Shown here one piece after another: positions 28,767-39,184 of a stretch of 64,000 bases of DNA. Both the position numbers and the translations under genes were made by a program. Source of the DNA: Bartonella raoultii (GTDB lineage: Bacteria; Pseudomonadota; Alphaproteobacteria; Rhizobiales; Rhizobiaceae); NCBI RefSeq assembly GCF_019659805.1, contig NZ_JAIFRO010000002.1:1-64000 (forward strand), given 5' to 3'. Position 1 is the stretch's first letter; the number at the start of each line of letters is the position of its first letter. Below the pieces are notes generated by a model that saw only the letters and a list, made by a program, of their open reading frames with translations, was not told where the DNA came from and ran no database searches.

Positions 28767-31700
28767 TTAATCTGCTTTATCAAATTCATTTGACCACTCC
28801 CATAAGCGTGCCAAATGATCATAGTCACCTTCATATTCTTTTTTTAAAGGGACAGCATGTGAAAGATAGCCTTGTTGTGGATTTTGGTAATAATTCATTA
28901 ATGCAATAAGACGTTTCCATACTGTTTCACCAAGATGAATTGCACTTTGGTTATCTTTTTCTCCTTTCTTTAAAAGAATTGATTGGGGGATGATTTTCCC
29001 TTTTTTATTGAGGGGAATATAAAATAAATTTACAGGAGTGAGATTTTGAAAATCTGGAAAGGCGCCTTGCATAAATAAAGCTGTTTCCAGTGCTAATTGT
29101 GGAAATAATAATTCACGAACTTGTTTTGAGGAAGGGGGAGTACTGGTTTTAAAATCTAAAATTTCAACCATTTTGTTTGGCAAGACATCAATACGATCAG
29201 CACGCCCTGAAAGGGTTACACCTGTTGTACCGATAGGTATTTTCTGCGATACCACTTCGGCATATCGTTCTCGAGGTCCTAGACTTTGTTCCCATTGGAG
29301 TAAAAATGGAGCAAGATTTTCAAAATTGCTCCACCAAATTGTTTTGATATCAGCAGGCAAATTGAATTTATCAAATTCTTGACGGGCAAGAGTAAGGAGT
29401 ATATCCAGTGCATTTGCGGCATTTGGGTTTTTTACTTTGGTACAAAAAGTAGCAAGAATAGCATGATAAAGTATTCCGCGTTCAGCGGCACTAGGATTAT
29501 AGACGAGTGCTTTAAGCGGTTTAAGGCGCAAGATTTTTTTAGCATAAATGGCATAAGGATCAAATCGTAACGTTGCTATTTCAGTAACGGAAAAATGGCG
29601 TGGACGCATGTCAAGGGGGGGCACAGGACAAGGACGTTTTGTGCTAGAAATCATCTTTGTGTTGTTTAGCATTTTTGCCCAATGAAGAAATATGTCACCT
29701 CGTGCACGAATTTGTTGCCAAACTTTTTTTCCTATAACTGTTTCTAAGCGTTGTAACCAGCGTGAAGGAAGTGAAGGAACATGATTAACCCGCAATGCTC
29801 GGCTCATCACAACGTTATTCATTCCCATAGCCCATTGAAAGTCATGTGCGGAAAGACCAATACGTTGCTCAGGCGGTTCAAGGGTTAATATCATCTTCAT
29901 CGGCCGCGATAAAAAAGCATCATTACGGGTTGTAATTGGCCATGATCCTTCATTAAGACCACCGATAACCACAGTATCCACCGTTTGTAAACGTGATTCC
30001 AAAGTACCCCAAATAAATAAACGGGGATGTCCGCCAGGAGGAGGTGTTACAGAGCGGTTTGCTATTAAAGCAGAAAAAAGAGCAGGCCATTCACAAAGGT
30101 GAAATTTTAATCCTGATTGATCACTTATCAGCTCACGCAAAAAATTTGCTAAAGCTTGTCCTGCTTCATGTTGATAAAGATGGGCAAGAGAATTATCTTC
30201 ATCACGCCCAAAATTTTCAAAAACTTCAACTGTTGCTATTGCTGCTTCATTGATAGTGCATTCTTTCTCTTGTTTCATAAGAGATAGGAAAGGTTCAACA
30301 GCTTTAACGAAAAGATTACAAAGCAGACGTGCTTCTTCACATTTTTGTTGATCAAGAGCATCTCTTTGAGAAGTTGTGTGAGAATAGGTTTCAATCCACT
30401 TTTCAAGAAATTTGTCACATTCGCAAAAGTTTATACGACCAATATTTCCTCGAAGAACAAAGAGTTCAAAATTTTCTGCCATTTCGCGTAAGCGAGAATG
30501 ATTTTGTCCAAGTGTTGTAAGGGGATGTTTGAGAAGGGAAAGAAAAACAATAGGATCATGAGGTTGAAAGATATTTTCTAAAAGAAGCCGTAAAAGCGTT
30601 ACAGGAAGTGTTTGCGCAAGTGGTATTCCTCCTGAATCATTCGCTTCAATTCCAAAGCGTTGTAACTCAGTGGCAACACGGCGTGCTAAATTACGGTCAT
30701 TTGTAATAAGGGCTGCAGTTTTTTGAGGGTCTTCAATAGCATTGCGTAAAGTCACAGCAATAGCGAGAGCTTCTTCGCGCTCATTTATAGTTTCAATAAA
30801 TGACCAATTTTCACAAAGATTTTCATAATCATCGCGAATAATATGGGCCCATCGATCTGTTGTAGAGGCAGGTCGCAATACTTCTGATAAAAGAGCTGCA
30901 CGTTTTTTCTTTTTTGCACTTTGTTGACCGATTTCACGTACATGAATGCGGTGGCATTTCATGAGAGAGAGAAGTTTTTTTAAATGATATTGAGGGTGGC
31001 TCACAGCATTTTCTGCGTAATCACAAAAATCATAAGTTGTTTTTTCGCCATGAGGCATGCTTAATGCTTCCCATTGTTCTTCATCCATGTGAAGATCAAG
31101 TCCAGGAAGAACAACAGCGCCTTTGGGAAGGTGAGAAATAACTTTTAACAGATGAGAAACTGCGGGAATAGAACCTGCTACACCAGCTGCAATTATAGGT
31201 TTATCAGGGTTTGTACGGTATAAAGTCTCTGCATGTATTGTGAGTGCTTTATTGCGCCATTCAGCAGGATTACTTCGCCCTCTTTCTTGTAAAATTTGTG
31301 GCCAACTTTGTGTAACGATAGTGAGGAAATTGAGAGTTATTTGCCACCATTCTGCGACCATATCAGGTGCAATATCTTTAAGCTTTGACCAATCTGCCCC
31401 TTCAGTTTCTATTTCATCCATTAAATGTGCCAAATCTTGTGCAAGCCAAATTGCATCGGCAGTATGGGCAGGGATAAGTACATCTTCTGTACCAAACAGG
31501 GCGCGTAGATGAGAAGGCAAGTTTTCCCGCCAAGGACGAATAAGGTGCGCTAAAAGGAGAAGGCGTTCGCTTTCTCCAATGGGAGGGTTAAGAATATTGT
31601 TGTGGTCTTCATTAAAAAGAAAACTATCTTCATCCGTATCTCCTAAAGCGCGAATGGTGGGTAAAAGGGTTGATTGCGTATTGCTCCTTTCAACAAAAGC

Positions 31701-31883
31701 TATACGTAAAGCACGGGCAGCACGGCGTGTTGGCACATAAATAAGGGTATCAGCAAGGGCAGCTTGGATATCTCCATTTGGTGCAAAATTGTCAATAAGA
31801 ACACCTGAGAGCAATGCATCAACAAAATGCGGTAGAAAAGAAGTTCCAGAAGAAATAGAAAAAACACGTGGTTTATGGGTCAT
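28767..31883 (-). CDS. addB: Double-strand break repair protein AddB
   Basis: Alphaproteobacterial AddB of 1038 residues, the partner of AddA. The N-terminal helicase-like part lacks a readable Walker A motif, as expected for this inactive-helicase subunit. The C-terminal RecB-like nuclease carries ERGILYHAIL, GRADRIDV, EILDFKTS and the downstream glutamine of PQLALE. It is translationally coupled to addA. The MurU-type nucleotidyltransferase usually found just upstream is absent. Confidence 0.93.
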   Translation of the reverse strand: MTHKPRVFSISSGTSFLPHFVDALLSGVLIDNFAPNGDIQAALADTLIYVPTRRAARALRIAFVERSNTQSTLLPTIRALGDTDEDSFLFNEDHNNILNPPIGESERLLLLAHLIRPWRENLPSHLRALFGTEDVLIPAHTADAIWLAQDLAHLMDEIETEGADWSKLKDIAPDMVAEWWQITLNFLTIVTQSWPQILQERGRSNPAEWRNKALTIHAETLYRTNPDKPIIAAGVAGSIPAVSHLLKVISHLPKGAVVLPGLDLHMDEEQWEALSMPHGEKTTYDFCDYAENAVSHPQYHLKKLLSLMKCHRIHVREIGQQSAKKKKRAALLSEVLRPASTTDRWAHIIRDDYENLCENWSFIETINEREEALAIAVTLRNAIEDPQKTAALITNDRNLARRVATELQRFGIEANDSGGIPLAQTLPVTLLRLLLENIFQPHDPIVFLSLLKHPLTTLGQNHSRLREMAENFELFVLRGNIGRINFCECDKFLEKWIETYSHTTSQRDALDQQKCEEARLLCNLFVKAVEPFLSLMKQEKECTINEAAIATVEVFENFGRDEDNSLAHLYQHEAGQALANFLRELISDQSGLKFHLCEWPALFSALIANRSVTPPPGGHPRLFIWGTLESRLQTVDTVVIGGLNEGSWPITTRNDAFLSRPMKMILTLEPPEQRIGLSAHDFQWAMGMNNVVMSRALRVNHVPSLPSRWLQRLETVIGKKVWQQIRARGDIFLHWAKMLNNTKMISSTKRPCPVPPLDMRPRHFSVTEIATLRFDPYAIYAKKILRLKPLKALVYNPSAAERGILYHAILATFCTKVKNPNAANALDILLTLARQEFDKFNLPADIKTIWWSNFENLAPFLLQWEQSLGPRERYAEVVSQKIPIGTTGVTLSGRADRIDVLPNKMVEILDFKTSTPPSSKQVRELLFPQLALETALFMQGAFPDFQNLTPVNLFYIPLNKKGKIIPQSILLKKGEKDNQSAIHLGETVWKRLIALMNYYQNPQQGYLSHAVPLKKEYEGDYDHLARLWEWSNEFDKAD

Positions 31884-32139
31884 GTGATCTCGTTTGAGAT
31901 GTGTAGAAAATGTTTTATTTTATTCATTATTATTTGCATAATTTTTACTGTATACAATTTCTTTATAGAGAAAAACTGAAAAGCTGCATCTATACAAAAG
32001 ATTATGAATTTGGGATCAAAAATTCTAATAAAAATATTTGTTTCTTTTCATAAAAAATATGAGAAATGGAAGTGAATATATTGTTTATCACATTTCAGAA
32101 TCAAAATGGCTTATTTGTATGGAAATAATTTTATACAAG

Positions 32140-33660
32140 TTAAGAATAAAGGTCTTTATCATATTTTAAAGTAAGACCTATTTCTTGATAAATTTGTTTC
32201 AAAGGTGCAAGAGTTGGGTGTGAAAGATTGCGGGCAAGATAATCCTGTATCTGCGGGAGATGTTTAAGATAGGATGATTTGCCATCACGCTGGTGAAGGC
32301 GAACAAAAATACCTAAAATTTTTGAAGTGCGTTGGGCACCTGCAAATGCATAAAGCTTACGCAGTTCACTTTCATTAAAAGGGCGTGGTGCTTTATGACG
32401 TGCATTGCAATAGGTATCGAGAATTTTTGCTTCTAGGGTTGGGGAAATCAATAGACGTGCATCTTGTGCTAAAGAGACAAGATCATAGGCCGTTGGACCT
32501 TGTAAGCCATCTTGAAAGTCAATCAGTCCAATGCGGGCAATTCCTTCTTTATGTGCACGCCAAAGGATATTAGGTGAATGATAATCACGCATAACCAAGG
32601 TCTTTTCTCCTTGGGTGAGATGATCGAGATAAGGTTGCCAACAGGTAAAAAAGGCCTTACGTTGTTTTTGATTTAAGGTTTTTTTTGTGTGAAAGGGCAA
32701 ATACCAGTCCAGCAATAAGGAGAGCTCTGTCTGTAGTGCTTGGCAATCATAGGAGGGAATTTGCAATAAAAATGTTGGAAATTGTTTTTTTGAAGGCCAT
32801 GATTTTTGATGGAAAGAAGCAAGTAATTCGCTACAGGCTATATAACGCTCTTCTATAGGGTTTCCGCTTTTATCTAAAAGTCCTTCATTTCCAAGATTTT
32901 CTAGAATCAAAAGACCTTTTTTAAAATCTTCAACAAAGATACGAGGAGCAGAAAATCCGTTCTCTAAAATAAGTTGATTAATTCCTATAAATTGGCGGAT
33001 GTCTTTTGCAAGATGCGCCATTGTTATGAAAGAAGAATCAGTATCTTGTTTCATCTGCATGGTTAATGCATTCATAAGGACTTCTTGATGTTGTCCGTTA
33101 TCTAAGAGTTCATAGATGCGTCCTGAGGCATCCCCAGCCAAAAAATAGCGGTGAACGTGACCACGTCCATGCATTTTTAAAAATGTGCGAATTGCAAAAG
33201 ACCGTTTTAATCGTTCGGTAGAATGTTGTGCTGATGTAAGCGTTACATGGCGTCCATGGTCTTTATATTGTAAAGTAATCGCAAAAGTAGATGGTCCTAA
33301 AAGATCTGCACCTTTTTCTGGCCATTCAATGAATAAAAGCCTTTGTTCACGCATTTCATGAAGCCCTAATTCATCAATTTCTTCTGCCATAGAAAGACGG
33401 TAAAGATCAGCGTGAATAATTTCGAATTGTGGAAGCTGATAGTTTTGAACAAGAGTGAAAGTTGGGCTTGGAACATCCAATGTATTGTTGTTGGCAAGAG
33501 TATGGATGAGTGTCCGTGCGATGGTTGATTTTCCTGTCCCGAGATCGCCCTGTAGGGTTACAAGATCACCAGGTTTTAAAGCGAGAGCGAGATCTTGTGC
33601 AAAAAGCTTTGTTGCTTCTTCATTTTCAAGAAAAAAATTAAAATGCATAAACACTTCCAT
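32140..33660 (-). CDS. tsaE: TsaE ATPase fused to an aminoglycoside-phosphotransferase-fold (AmgK-like) kinase
   Basis: A two-domain fusion of 506 residues. Residues 1-150 are TsaE, the ATPase of the t6A37 tRNA complex (GDLGTGKST near 39-47, SPTFTLVQ, HADLYRL, FIEWPEKG). Residues from about 165 are an APH-fold kinase with the Brenner-type MRDYHSPNILW and the metal-binding LIDFQDG; this resembles AmgK, the N-acetylmuramate/N-acetylglucosamine anomeric kinase of peptidoglycan recycling. The fusion is known in Rhizobiales. An ATG four codons inside (33648) is a possible start. It lies 33 bases downstream of divL. Confidence 0.88.
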   Translation of the reverse strand: MEVFMHFNFFLENEEATKLFAQDLALALKPGDLVTLQGDLGTGKSTIARTLIHTLANNNTLDVPSPTFTLVQNYQLPQFEIIHADLYRLSMAEEIDELGLHEMREQRLLFIEWPEKGADLLGPSTFAITLQYKDHGRHVTLTSAQHSTERLKRSFAIRTFLKMHGRGHVHRYFLAGDASGRIYELLDNGQHQEVLMNALTMQMKQDTDSSFITMAHLAKDIRQFIGINQLILENGFSAPRIFVEDFKKGLLILENLGNEGLLDKSGNPIEERYIACSELLASFHQKSWPSKKQFPTFLLQIPSYDCQALQTELSLLLDWYLPFHTKKTLNQKQRKAFFTCWQPYLDHLTQGEKTLVMRDYHSPNILWRAHKEGIARIGLIDFQDGLQGPTAYDLVSLAQDARLLISPTLEAKILDTYCNARHKAPRPFNESELRKLYAFAGAQRTSKILGIFVRLHQRDGKSSYLKHLPQIQDYLARNLSHPTLAPLKQIYQEIGLTLKYDKDLYS

Positions 33661-33693
33661 AAAATGGATGAAAAACTTTATAATAAGATAGGA

Positions 33694-36159
33694 TTAAAAG
33701 AACTTATCTCCTTTAGAAAGTGGGAAAAAACATTTCACTGTTGTTCCTTGTCCAGTACCAGTAAGAATTTCAACGTGTCCACCGTGAAGTTCAACGAAGC
33801 TTTTAACGAGGGATAGACCAAGACCTGCTCCCGCACGCCCGCCGTGATGCGAATGGGAAGAAAAGCGTTTAAAAATACGATCAAGAATATCTTTTGGAAT
33901 ATCAGATCCCTCATTGTGAACACTGAAAACGATATTATCATCTTGTTCGTCGGCACAAAACTCGATTATACTTGCTTCTGTTGCAAAATTAATGGCGTTA
34001 CTGAGAATATTCACAAATATTTGATGTAAACGTGTTGCATCAGCAAAAATAAAATTTAAGGAAGGAGAAATTTGCTGTACAAGCGTGATATAACGTCCGT
34101 TAAGGCGCTCTTCAACGCGTGTTACAGCGTGTACCATAGCATCGGCAATATTAACTGGCTGCCTATCAAGTTCCATGATACCGGCGTCAAGGGTTGCAAG
34201 ATCAAGGATATCATTCACAATATTTAAAAGAGTACCTGATTCTGAATGAATATGTCCAAGATATTCTTTCTGTCGTTCATTGATAGAGCCAAAAATTTGA
34301 TCACGTAAAATATCGGAAAATCCAATAATATTGGTGAGAGGTGTGCGCAATTCATAGGAAACATGCTGAACGAATTTATTACGTAGACGATCAGCACTTT
34401 CTAAGGCTTCATTTTTTTCTTGTAGAGCACGCGCGACATGGACAGTATCTGTAACATTCACGAAAGTAAGCATTGTTTCACCATTAGGAAGCGGAACTAA
34501 TGTATAGTCAATAATCATTCCATTTGTGAGGTCCATACGGCCTGAAAAGGTATCACGTTTTTCAGCAAAACCAGTAATGAATTTATGAAATTGTTCCCAT
34601 TCTTGTCCCAAGGTTAAGGTCGAACAATGATTTTGTAATTGTGTAATATGTGTACCTTCTACCAATAAGTTATAAGGGAGTGACCACAACTTTGATAAAG
34701 CTGGGTTCGATAAACGCAGGCGTCCATCAGTACCAAAAACGACCACACCTTCTGAAAGTTTATCAAGTGTTTCTCCTTGTATTTTAATGAGTGTATTATA
34801 GCGTCGTTCAAGATCAATTTTTTCTGTCAAATTTTCGTACAGCCAAGTAACGCCTCCTCGTGGATGAGGGTTAGAAATAACACGTATTGTACGTCCATCA
34901 GGAAGATTCCAAATTTGTTGGGTTGATTCTGTTTGTCTGTAGGCTTTGAAAAGTTCTTCTTTCCATGCGCGCCAATTGGGATGTTCAGCAAGGAGCCCTT
35001 TTTCACGCAAATGTTCTAAGAGCAATGTATGGCTTGGCTCACTTTCTAGAAAAGCACTTTCCAATGGCCATAAAATTTTAAAAGCATGATTACAGAATTT
35101 TAATTTTTGGTTTTTATCAAAAATGGCGACTGCTGTTGAAATTTGATCAAGTGTTTCACAATGACTTTGAAGAACATATTTAAGTTCATGAGTAAGATTT
35201 TCACATGCACTATCATCACGTGCAAAAGCGGCCATTCCTTCAGGTGTCGTAAGACGTGTAAGATGAAAATAATAGCGTTCTCCATCAATGACTGTATGAA
35301 CATGTTCTTGAAAAATTGTTTCTTTCTCATTTGTTGTGCGTTGTGTTGTTTCATTGAAAAGATCAACGATTTCGTGACTGCCTTCTCGAAAGTTTGTCAT
35401 TTCTTTAAAGGCGCGATTGATAAAATAAATTTTTCCTTCACCATTTTTTATCCATACAGGCTCTTGAATAAGATCAAAGAGATTGCGTTGCATTCTTAAT
35501 TCAGTGAGAATTTGAGTAAGATCTTCTCGTAAGCGAGCATTTTCATTCTGTTGTTTTGAAATATCCTGAAAGCGTGCAATAGCTACTGTTCCTGCTATAA
35601 TTCCTGTAACTTGAAACTGCGTATTGTTTATGGCGGTAAGAGAAAGTTCAAAAGGGTGACATTTATAACGTAATTGAGTTAACGCATAATCAAGTTCTCG
35701 ATTTGAAGTTTCTTCAAGCCAGAGCTCAAAGCGCTGAAAATCTTGTTTTTGAATTCCTATTTTTTGCAATGCAGGAAGAGTACCAATTACACGGGGTAAG
35801 GCTGTTGGATTTTCCCAAATAAGAAGGGACTGTTCCGTTTCTTCTAAAAACCATTCATAATATTTAAGTTTTTCATAAAACTCTGTTTGAATTTTTTGCA
35901 AAGGCTTTTGTAAAGATCTTTTTGCATGCATCATAACAATTATACAGGTGAAAAATGAAGCGCAAGAAAGACCTCCACAAAGAGCTAAAAGAAGCCATGG
36001 GCCTTCTAGCCAAGTGGAGTCAAAAGACACATAGGACTGCCATGACTGAGCGGCAGCACATGTTGGAGAAAGAAGGAAAAGAAGACAAAAAATATAAATC
36101 CAATTTTGAATCATTTTTTGAGCTTTTTCTTTGGGGGCATAGTCACCAAAGCTGAGCAC
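33694..36159 (-). CDS. divL: DivL-like PAS-domain pseudo-histidine kinase (tyrosine in the H-box)
   Basis: A membrane sensor kinase homologue of 821 residues: signal/hydrophobic segment near 20-38, a transmembrane segment near 55-75, several PAS-like regions (about 90-570), then a DHp and HATPase module. The phosphoacceptor box reads HVSYELRTPLT, with tyrosine 602 (codon TAT at 34356-34354) where histidine is expected. This is the hallmark of DivL, the Caulobacter cell-fate protein that controls CckA and thereby CtrA. The N-box (LSNAINFA) and G-box (GAGLGLSLVKS) are intact. The GTG start at 36159 has AAGGAA eight bases upstream. It sits between ahcY and tsaE. Confidence 0.82.
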   Translation of the reverse strand: MLSFGDYAPKEKAQKMIQNWIYIFCLLFLLSPTCAAAQSWQSYVSFDSTWLEGPWLLLALCGGLSCASFFTCIIVMMHAKRSLQKPLQKIQTEFYEKLKYYEWFLEETEQSLLIWENPTALPRVIGTLPALQKIGIQKQDFQRFELWLEETSNRELDYALTQLRYKCHPFELSLTAINNTQFQVTGIIAGTVAIARFQDISKQQNENARLREDLTQILTELRMQRNLFDLIQEPVWIKNGEGKIYFINRAFKEMTNFREGSHEIVDLFNETTQRTTNEKETIFQEHVHTVIDGERYYFHLTRLTTPEGMAAFARDDSACENLTHELKYVLQSHCETLDQISTAVAIFDKNQKLKFCNHAFKILWPLESAFLESEPSHTLLLEHLREKGLLAEHPNWRAWKEELFKAYRQTESTQQIWNLPDGRTIRVISNPHPRGGVTWLYENLTEKIDLERRYNTLIKIQGETLDKLSEGVVVFGTDGRLRLSNPALSKLWSLPYNLLVEGTHITQLQNHCSTLTLGQEWEQFHKFITGFAEKRDTFSGRMDLTNGMIIDYTLVPLPNGETMLTFVNVTDTVHVARALQEKNEALESADRLRNKFVQHVSYELRTPLTNIIGFSDILRDQIFGSINERQKEYLGHIHSESGTLLNIVNDILDLATLDAGIMELDRQPVNIADAMVHAVTRVEERLNGRYITLVQQISPSLNFIFADATRLHQIFVNILSNAINFATEASIIEFCADEQDDNIVFSVHNEGSDIPKDILDRIFKRFSSHSHHGGRAGAGLGLSLVKSFVELHGGHVEILTGTGQGTTVKCFFPLSKGDKFF

Positions 36160-36198
36160 GATGCAATTTCCTTTTTTCTTTCACCTCAAGGAAACGTT

Positions 36199-37596
36199 TT
36201 AGTAACGATAATGGTTTGGTTTATAAGGTCCTTGTGGTGTAACTCCAATATAAGCGGCTTGTTCTTCTGATAAAACACTTAGTTTTATTCCTAACCGATC
36301 AAGGTGTAGGCGCGCAACTTTTTCATCAAGGTGTTTTGGCAAAATAGCGACTTCATTTTTATAATGTTCTGCGCGCGTGAAGAGTTCAATTTGTGCCAAG
36401 ACTTGATTGGTAAATGAAGCTGACATAACAAAAGAAGGATGCCCTGTAGCATTACCGAGGTTTAATAAACGTCCCTCAGAAAGCAAAATGATGCGTTTTC
36501 CATCGGGAAAGGTAATCATATCCACTTGTGGTTTTATATTTGTCCATGACAAATTTCTCAAAGCCGATACTTGGATTTCATTATCAAAATGACCAATATT
36601 TCCAAGAATACACATATCTTTTACTTTTCTCATATGGTCGAGACGAACAACATCTTTGTTACCTGTTGTTGTTATGATAATATCGGCCTGAGAGGCTGCA
36701 TCATCTAAATGAACAACTTCATAACCATCCATAGCAGCTTGAAGGGCGCAAATTGGATCAATTTCTGTTACTTTAACGCGGGCTCCAGCACCTGAAAGAG
36801 ATGCTGCTGAGCCTTTTCCCACATCACCATAACCACAAACAATAGCGGTTTTACCAGCTATCATTACATCTGTTCCACGTCGAATACCATCAACAAGTGA
36901 TTCTCTACATCCATATTTATTATCAAATTTTGATTTTGTAACGCTATCATTGACGTTAATAGCAGGAAAAGGCAAAAGTCCTTTCTTTTGTAAGTGATAA
37001 AGACGGTTTACCCCCGTTGTTGTTTCTTCACTTACGCCTTTTATTGCGCTACATTGACGTGTAAAGAAACCTGGTGTTGCATCCATACGCTTTTGAATTT
37101 GTTTGAAAAAAAATGCTTCTTCTTCTGTTTTTGGGTTGGAAAGAAGGTCTTTATTTTTTTCTGCACAGCTTCCCATTAAAATATAATTTGTAGCATCAGC
37201 TCCATCATCTAAAATAAGATTGGAAAGGTGACCATCAGGCCATTGGAAAATAGCATCTATATAAGTCCAATATTCTTCCAGTGTTTCACCTTTTACTGCG
37301 AAGACAGGAGTACCAGTTGCTGCAATAGCTGCTGCTGCGTGATCTTGTGTAGAAAAAATATTACTAGAACTCCATCGTACATCAGCTCCTAGAGCTTTTA
37401 GTGTTTCAATCAAAACGGCTGTTTGTATGGTCATATGCAATGAACCAGAAAGTCGTGCTCCACGCAAAGGTTGGCTGGAAGCAAATTCTTCACGACAAGC
37501 CATTAAACCAGGCATTTCAGTTTCAGCGATATCAAGTTCTTTACGGCCATAGGCTGCAAGTGTAATATCTTTGACAACATAATTTTTAGCTGTCAT
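36199..37596 (-). CDS. ahcY: Adenosylhomocysteinase
   Basis: NAD-dependent SAH hydrolase of 465 residues that clears the product of SAM-dependent methylation. Visible are the N-terminal [10 protein letters not shown], the NAD-binding [10 protein letters not shown], the [12 protein letters not shown] catalytic segment, and the C-terminal PYKPNHYRY with the lysine and tyrosine that reach into the partner subunit. It has GAAGGA before its ATG. No SAH riboswitch was recognised in the 5' region. divL follows 39 bases downstream. Confidence 0.97.
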   Translation of the reverse strand: MTAKNYVVKDITLAAYGRKELDIAETEMPGLMACREEFASSQPLRGARLSGSLHMTIQTAVLIETLKALGADVRWSSSNIFSTQDHAAAAIAATGTPVFAVKGETLEEYWTYIDAIFQWPDGHLSNLILDDGADATNYILMGSCAEKNKDLLSNPKTEEEAFFFKQIQKRMDATPGFFTRQCSAIKGVSEETTTGVNRLYHLQKKGLLPFPAINVNDSVTKSKFDNKYGCRESLVDGIRRGTDVMIAGKTAIVCGYGDVGKGSAASLSGAGARVKVTEIDPICALQAAMDGYEVVHLDDAASQADIIITTTGNKDVVRLDHMRKVKDMCILGNIGHFDNEIQVSALRNLSWTNIKPQVDMITFPDGKRIILLSEGRLLNLGNATGHPSFVMSASFTNQVLAQIELFTRAEHYKNEVAILPKHLDEKVARLHLDRLGIKLSVLSEEQAAYIGVTPQGPYKPNHYRY

Positions 37597-38140
37597 TTTT
37601 TATTCCTTCAAAAACATTTTTTAGAAACGGTAGGAGAAATTAAAAAAAAATGCAAGCCAATAGAAAGACTTCTTTATGTGAAAAATCTTTTTGAATCCCC
37701 TGTAAGTTTATGCATAAATATATATTTATTATTCTAAATAATAATATTTCTCACATAGGATAAAAGATTCTATAAAAAGTTTTTTATGAATGAACAAAAC
37801 TTATCAACATGCGTTCTTTTTTGATTTTATTGTGAAAGACAAAGTTACAAGTTTATTGGGGGATATTATTTTTAAGAGAGGAATAGAGCAAACAAGAAGC
37901 ATAATGATATTTTTGCTTTTTAATATTTTTCTAGCTCTTTTATGAAGACAATTTATAGGAGATAGTGCGTGTCTTTTCTGTAATGTTTTTTCTTTATGCC
38001 TTTATTTTCCTTATGATTTGATGATTCTCAATATGAGAGCTTGGAAATAAGACAATTTTCTCTTCTCATTTTTTATAGCAAAAAAATAAGTCACCATTAT
38101 AAATCAACGTTTTGATCAATTTATTGATTAAGACTATACT
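37597..38140. other. Intergenic region upstream of ahcY
   Basis: It holds the ahcY leader and the 3' flank of the NDUFA9-like gene. I see AT-rich sequence and no gene, riboswitch motif or strong terminator. A small inverted repeat (ATCAAT-TT-ATTGAT, near 38115-38128) has no T-run. Confidence 0.4.
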
Positions 38141-39139
38141 TTAGGCTAACAAATTTTGGGAAAATTGGCCGTGAGGGCGAAAACGCCATAGATAATTTGG
38201 TAAGAGAGTAGCCATGGCTCTAGGAGTAATGCCTACACCTTCTAAAGTATAGCTATTTTTTAAAGCTTCCTGAGAAACGATATTATCCACTTGTAGGAAA
38301 CGTATCTGATCGGCGGTTACCAGTTTTGGTACAAGGGGTAATTTACCAAGGGTTCCTAAAATACCCCCAATTAATAGGCCAATAGAAAGAGGCATGGAGA
38401 GAGTTGTTTTTTTACGGCGAATAACTTTGAATATTTTTTCAAGCGCATCTTGAAATGTGATAATCTGAGGACCACCAAGATCATAATCTTTTCCAGAGAT
38501 AACGCGTCCTTCTAAAGCGCGTGCAACAAATTCAGCAATATCACCAACATATACAGGCTGCAATTTACTTTGTCCTCCTCCAAAAAGAGGTATGATCGGT
38601 AAAAAACACGATAAATTTGCTAGAGTATTAAAGAAACAATCTTCTGGCCCAAAGATAACGGATGGGCGCATAATAATTGCTTGAGGATGTGTGTCATGAA
38701 CGATTTTCTCCCCCATAGATTTAATGCGTGCATAAAGAAAAGAAGCATTTTGGTCGGCAACAAGTGCTGACATATATATGAGAGGAATACCCGCTTGAGC
38801 TGCTAATTCAGAAACATTTTTCGTGCCATCAATTTGTGTTTTTTTAAAATTTGATTGATCTGCTTGTGTCAAACTACCAGGAAGAAATACAGCACCATCT
38901 GCTCCAAGCAACGCACGTACAACAGAAGCACGATGCTTGATATCTGTTTTAAGCATTTGGGTTTGTCCTACGTCTCCTACTTGGAGCATATAATAAGCTT
39001 TTTGTGGATGACGCACAGCAATACGAACACGATATCCCCGTTTGGTTAAAGTTTCAACGACGTGTCGTCCTACAAAACCAGATCCGCCAAAAACAGTAAT
39101 AAGTTTAGGATGTTGGTAAAGTGCATAATCAGATTGCAT
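38141..39139 (-). CDS. NDUFA9-like NAD(P)-binding oxidoreductase
   Basis: An atypical short-chain dehydrogenase of 332 residues, related to the complex I NDUFA9 subunit family. The dinucleotide motif is TVFGGSGFVGRHV (15-27); the YARIKSMGE segment holds the usual tyrosine/lysine region. Alphaproteobacterial members are often linked to complex I assembly or quinone metabolism, but the reaction is unknown. It lies 45 bases after folC on the same strand. Confidence 0.82.
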   Translation of the reverse strand: MQSDYALYQHPKLITVFGGSGFVGRHVVETLTKRGYRVRIAVRHPQKAYYMLQVGDVGQTQMLKTDIKHRASVVRALLGADGAVFLPGSLTQADQSNFKKTQIDGTKNVSELAAQAGIPLIYMSALVADQNASFLYARIKSMGEKIVHDTHPQAIIMRPSVIFGPEDCFFNTLANLSCFLPIIPLFGGGQSKLQPVYVGDIAEFVARALEGRVISGKDYDLGGPQIITFQDALEKIFKVIRRKKTTLSMPLSIGLLIGGILGTLGKLPLVPKLVTADQIRFLQVDNIVSQEALKNSYTLEGVGITPRAMATLLPNYLWRFRPHGQFSQNLLA

Positions 39140-39184
39140 GATTAAAAAGTCTATCTTTCAAAAGCTCAACAAATAATCTAATTT

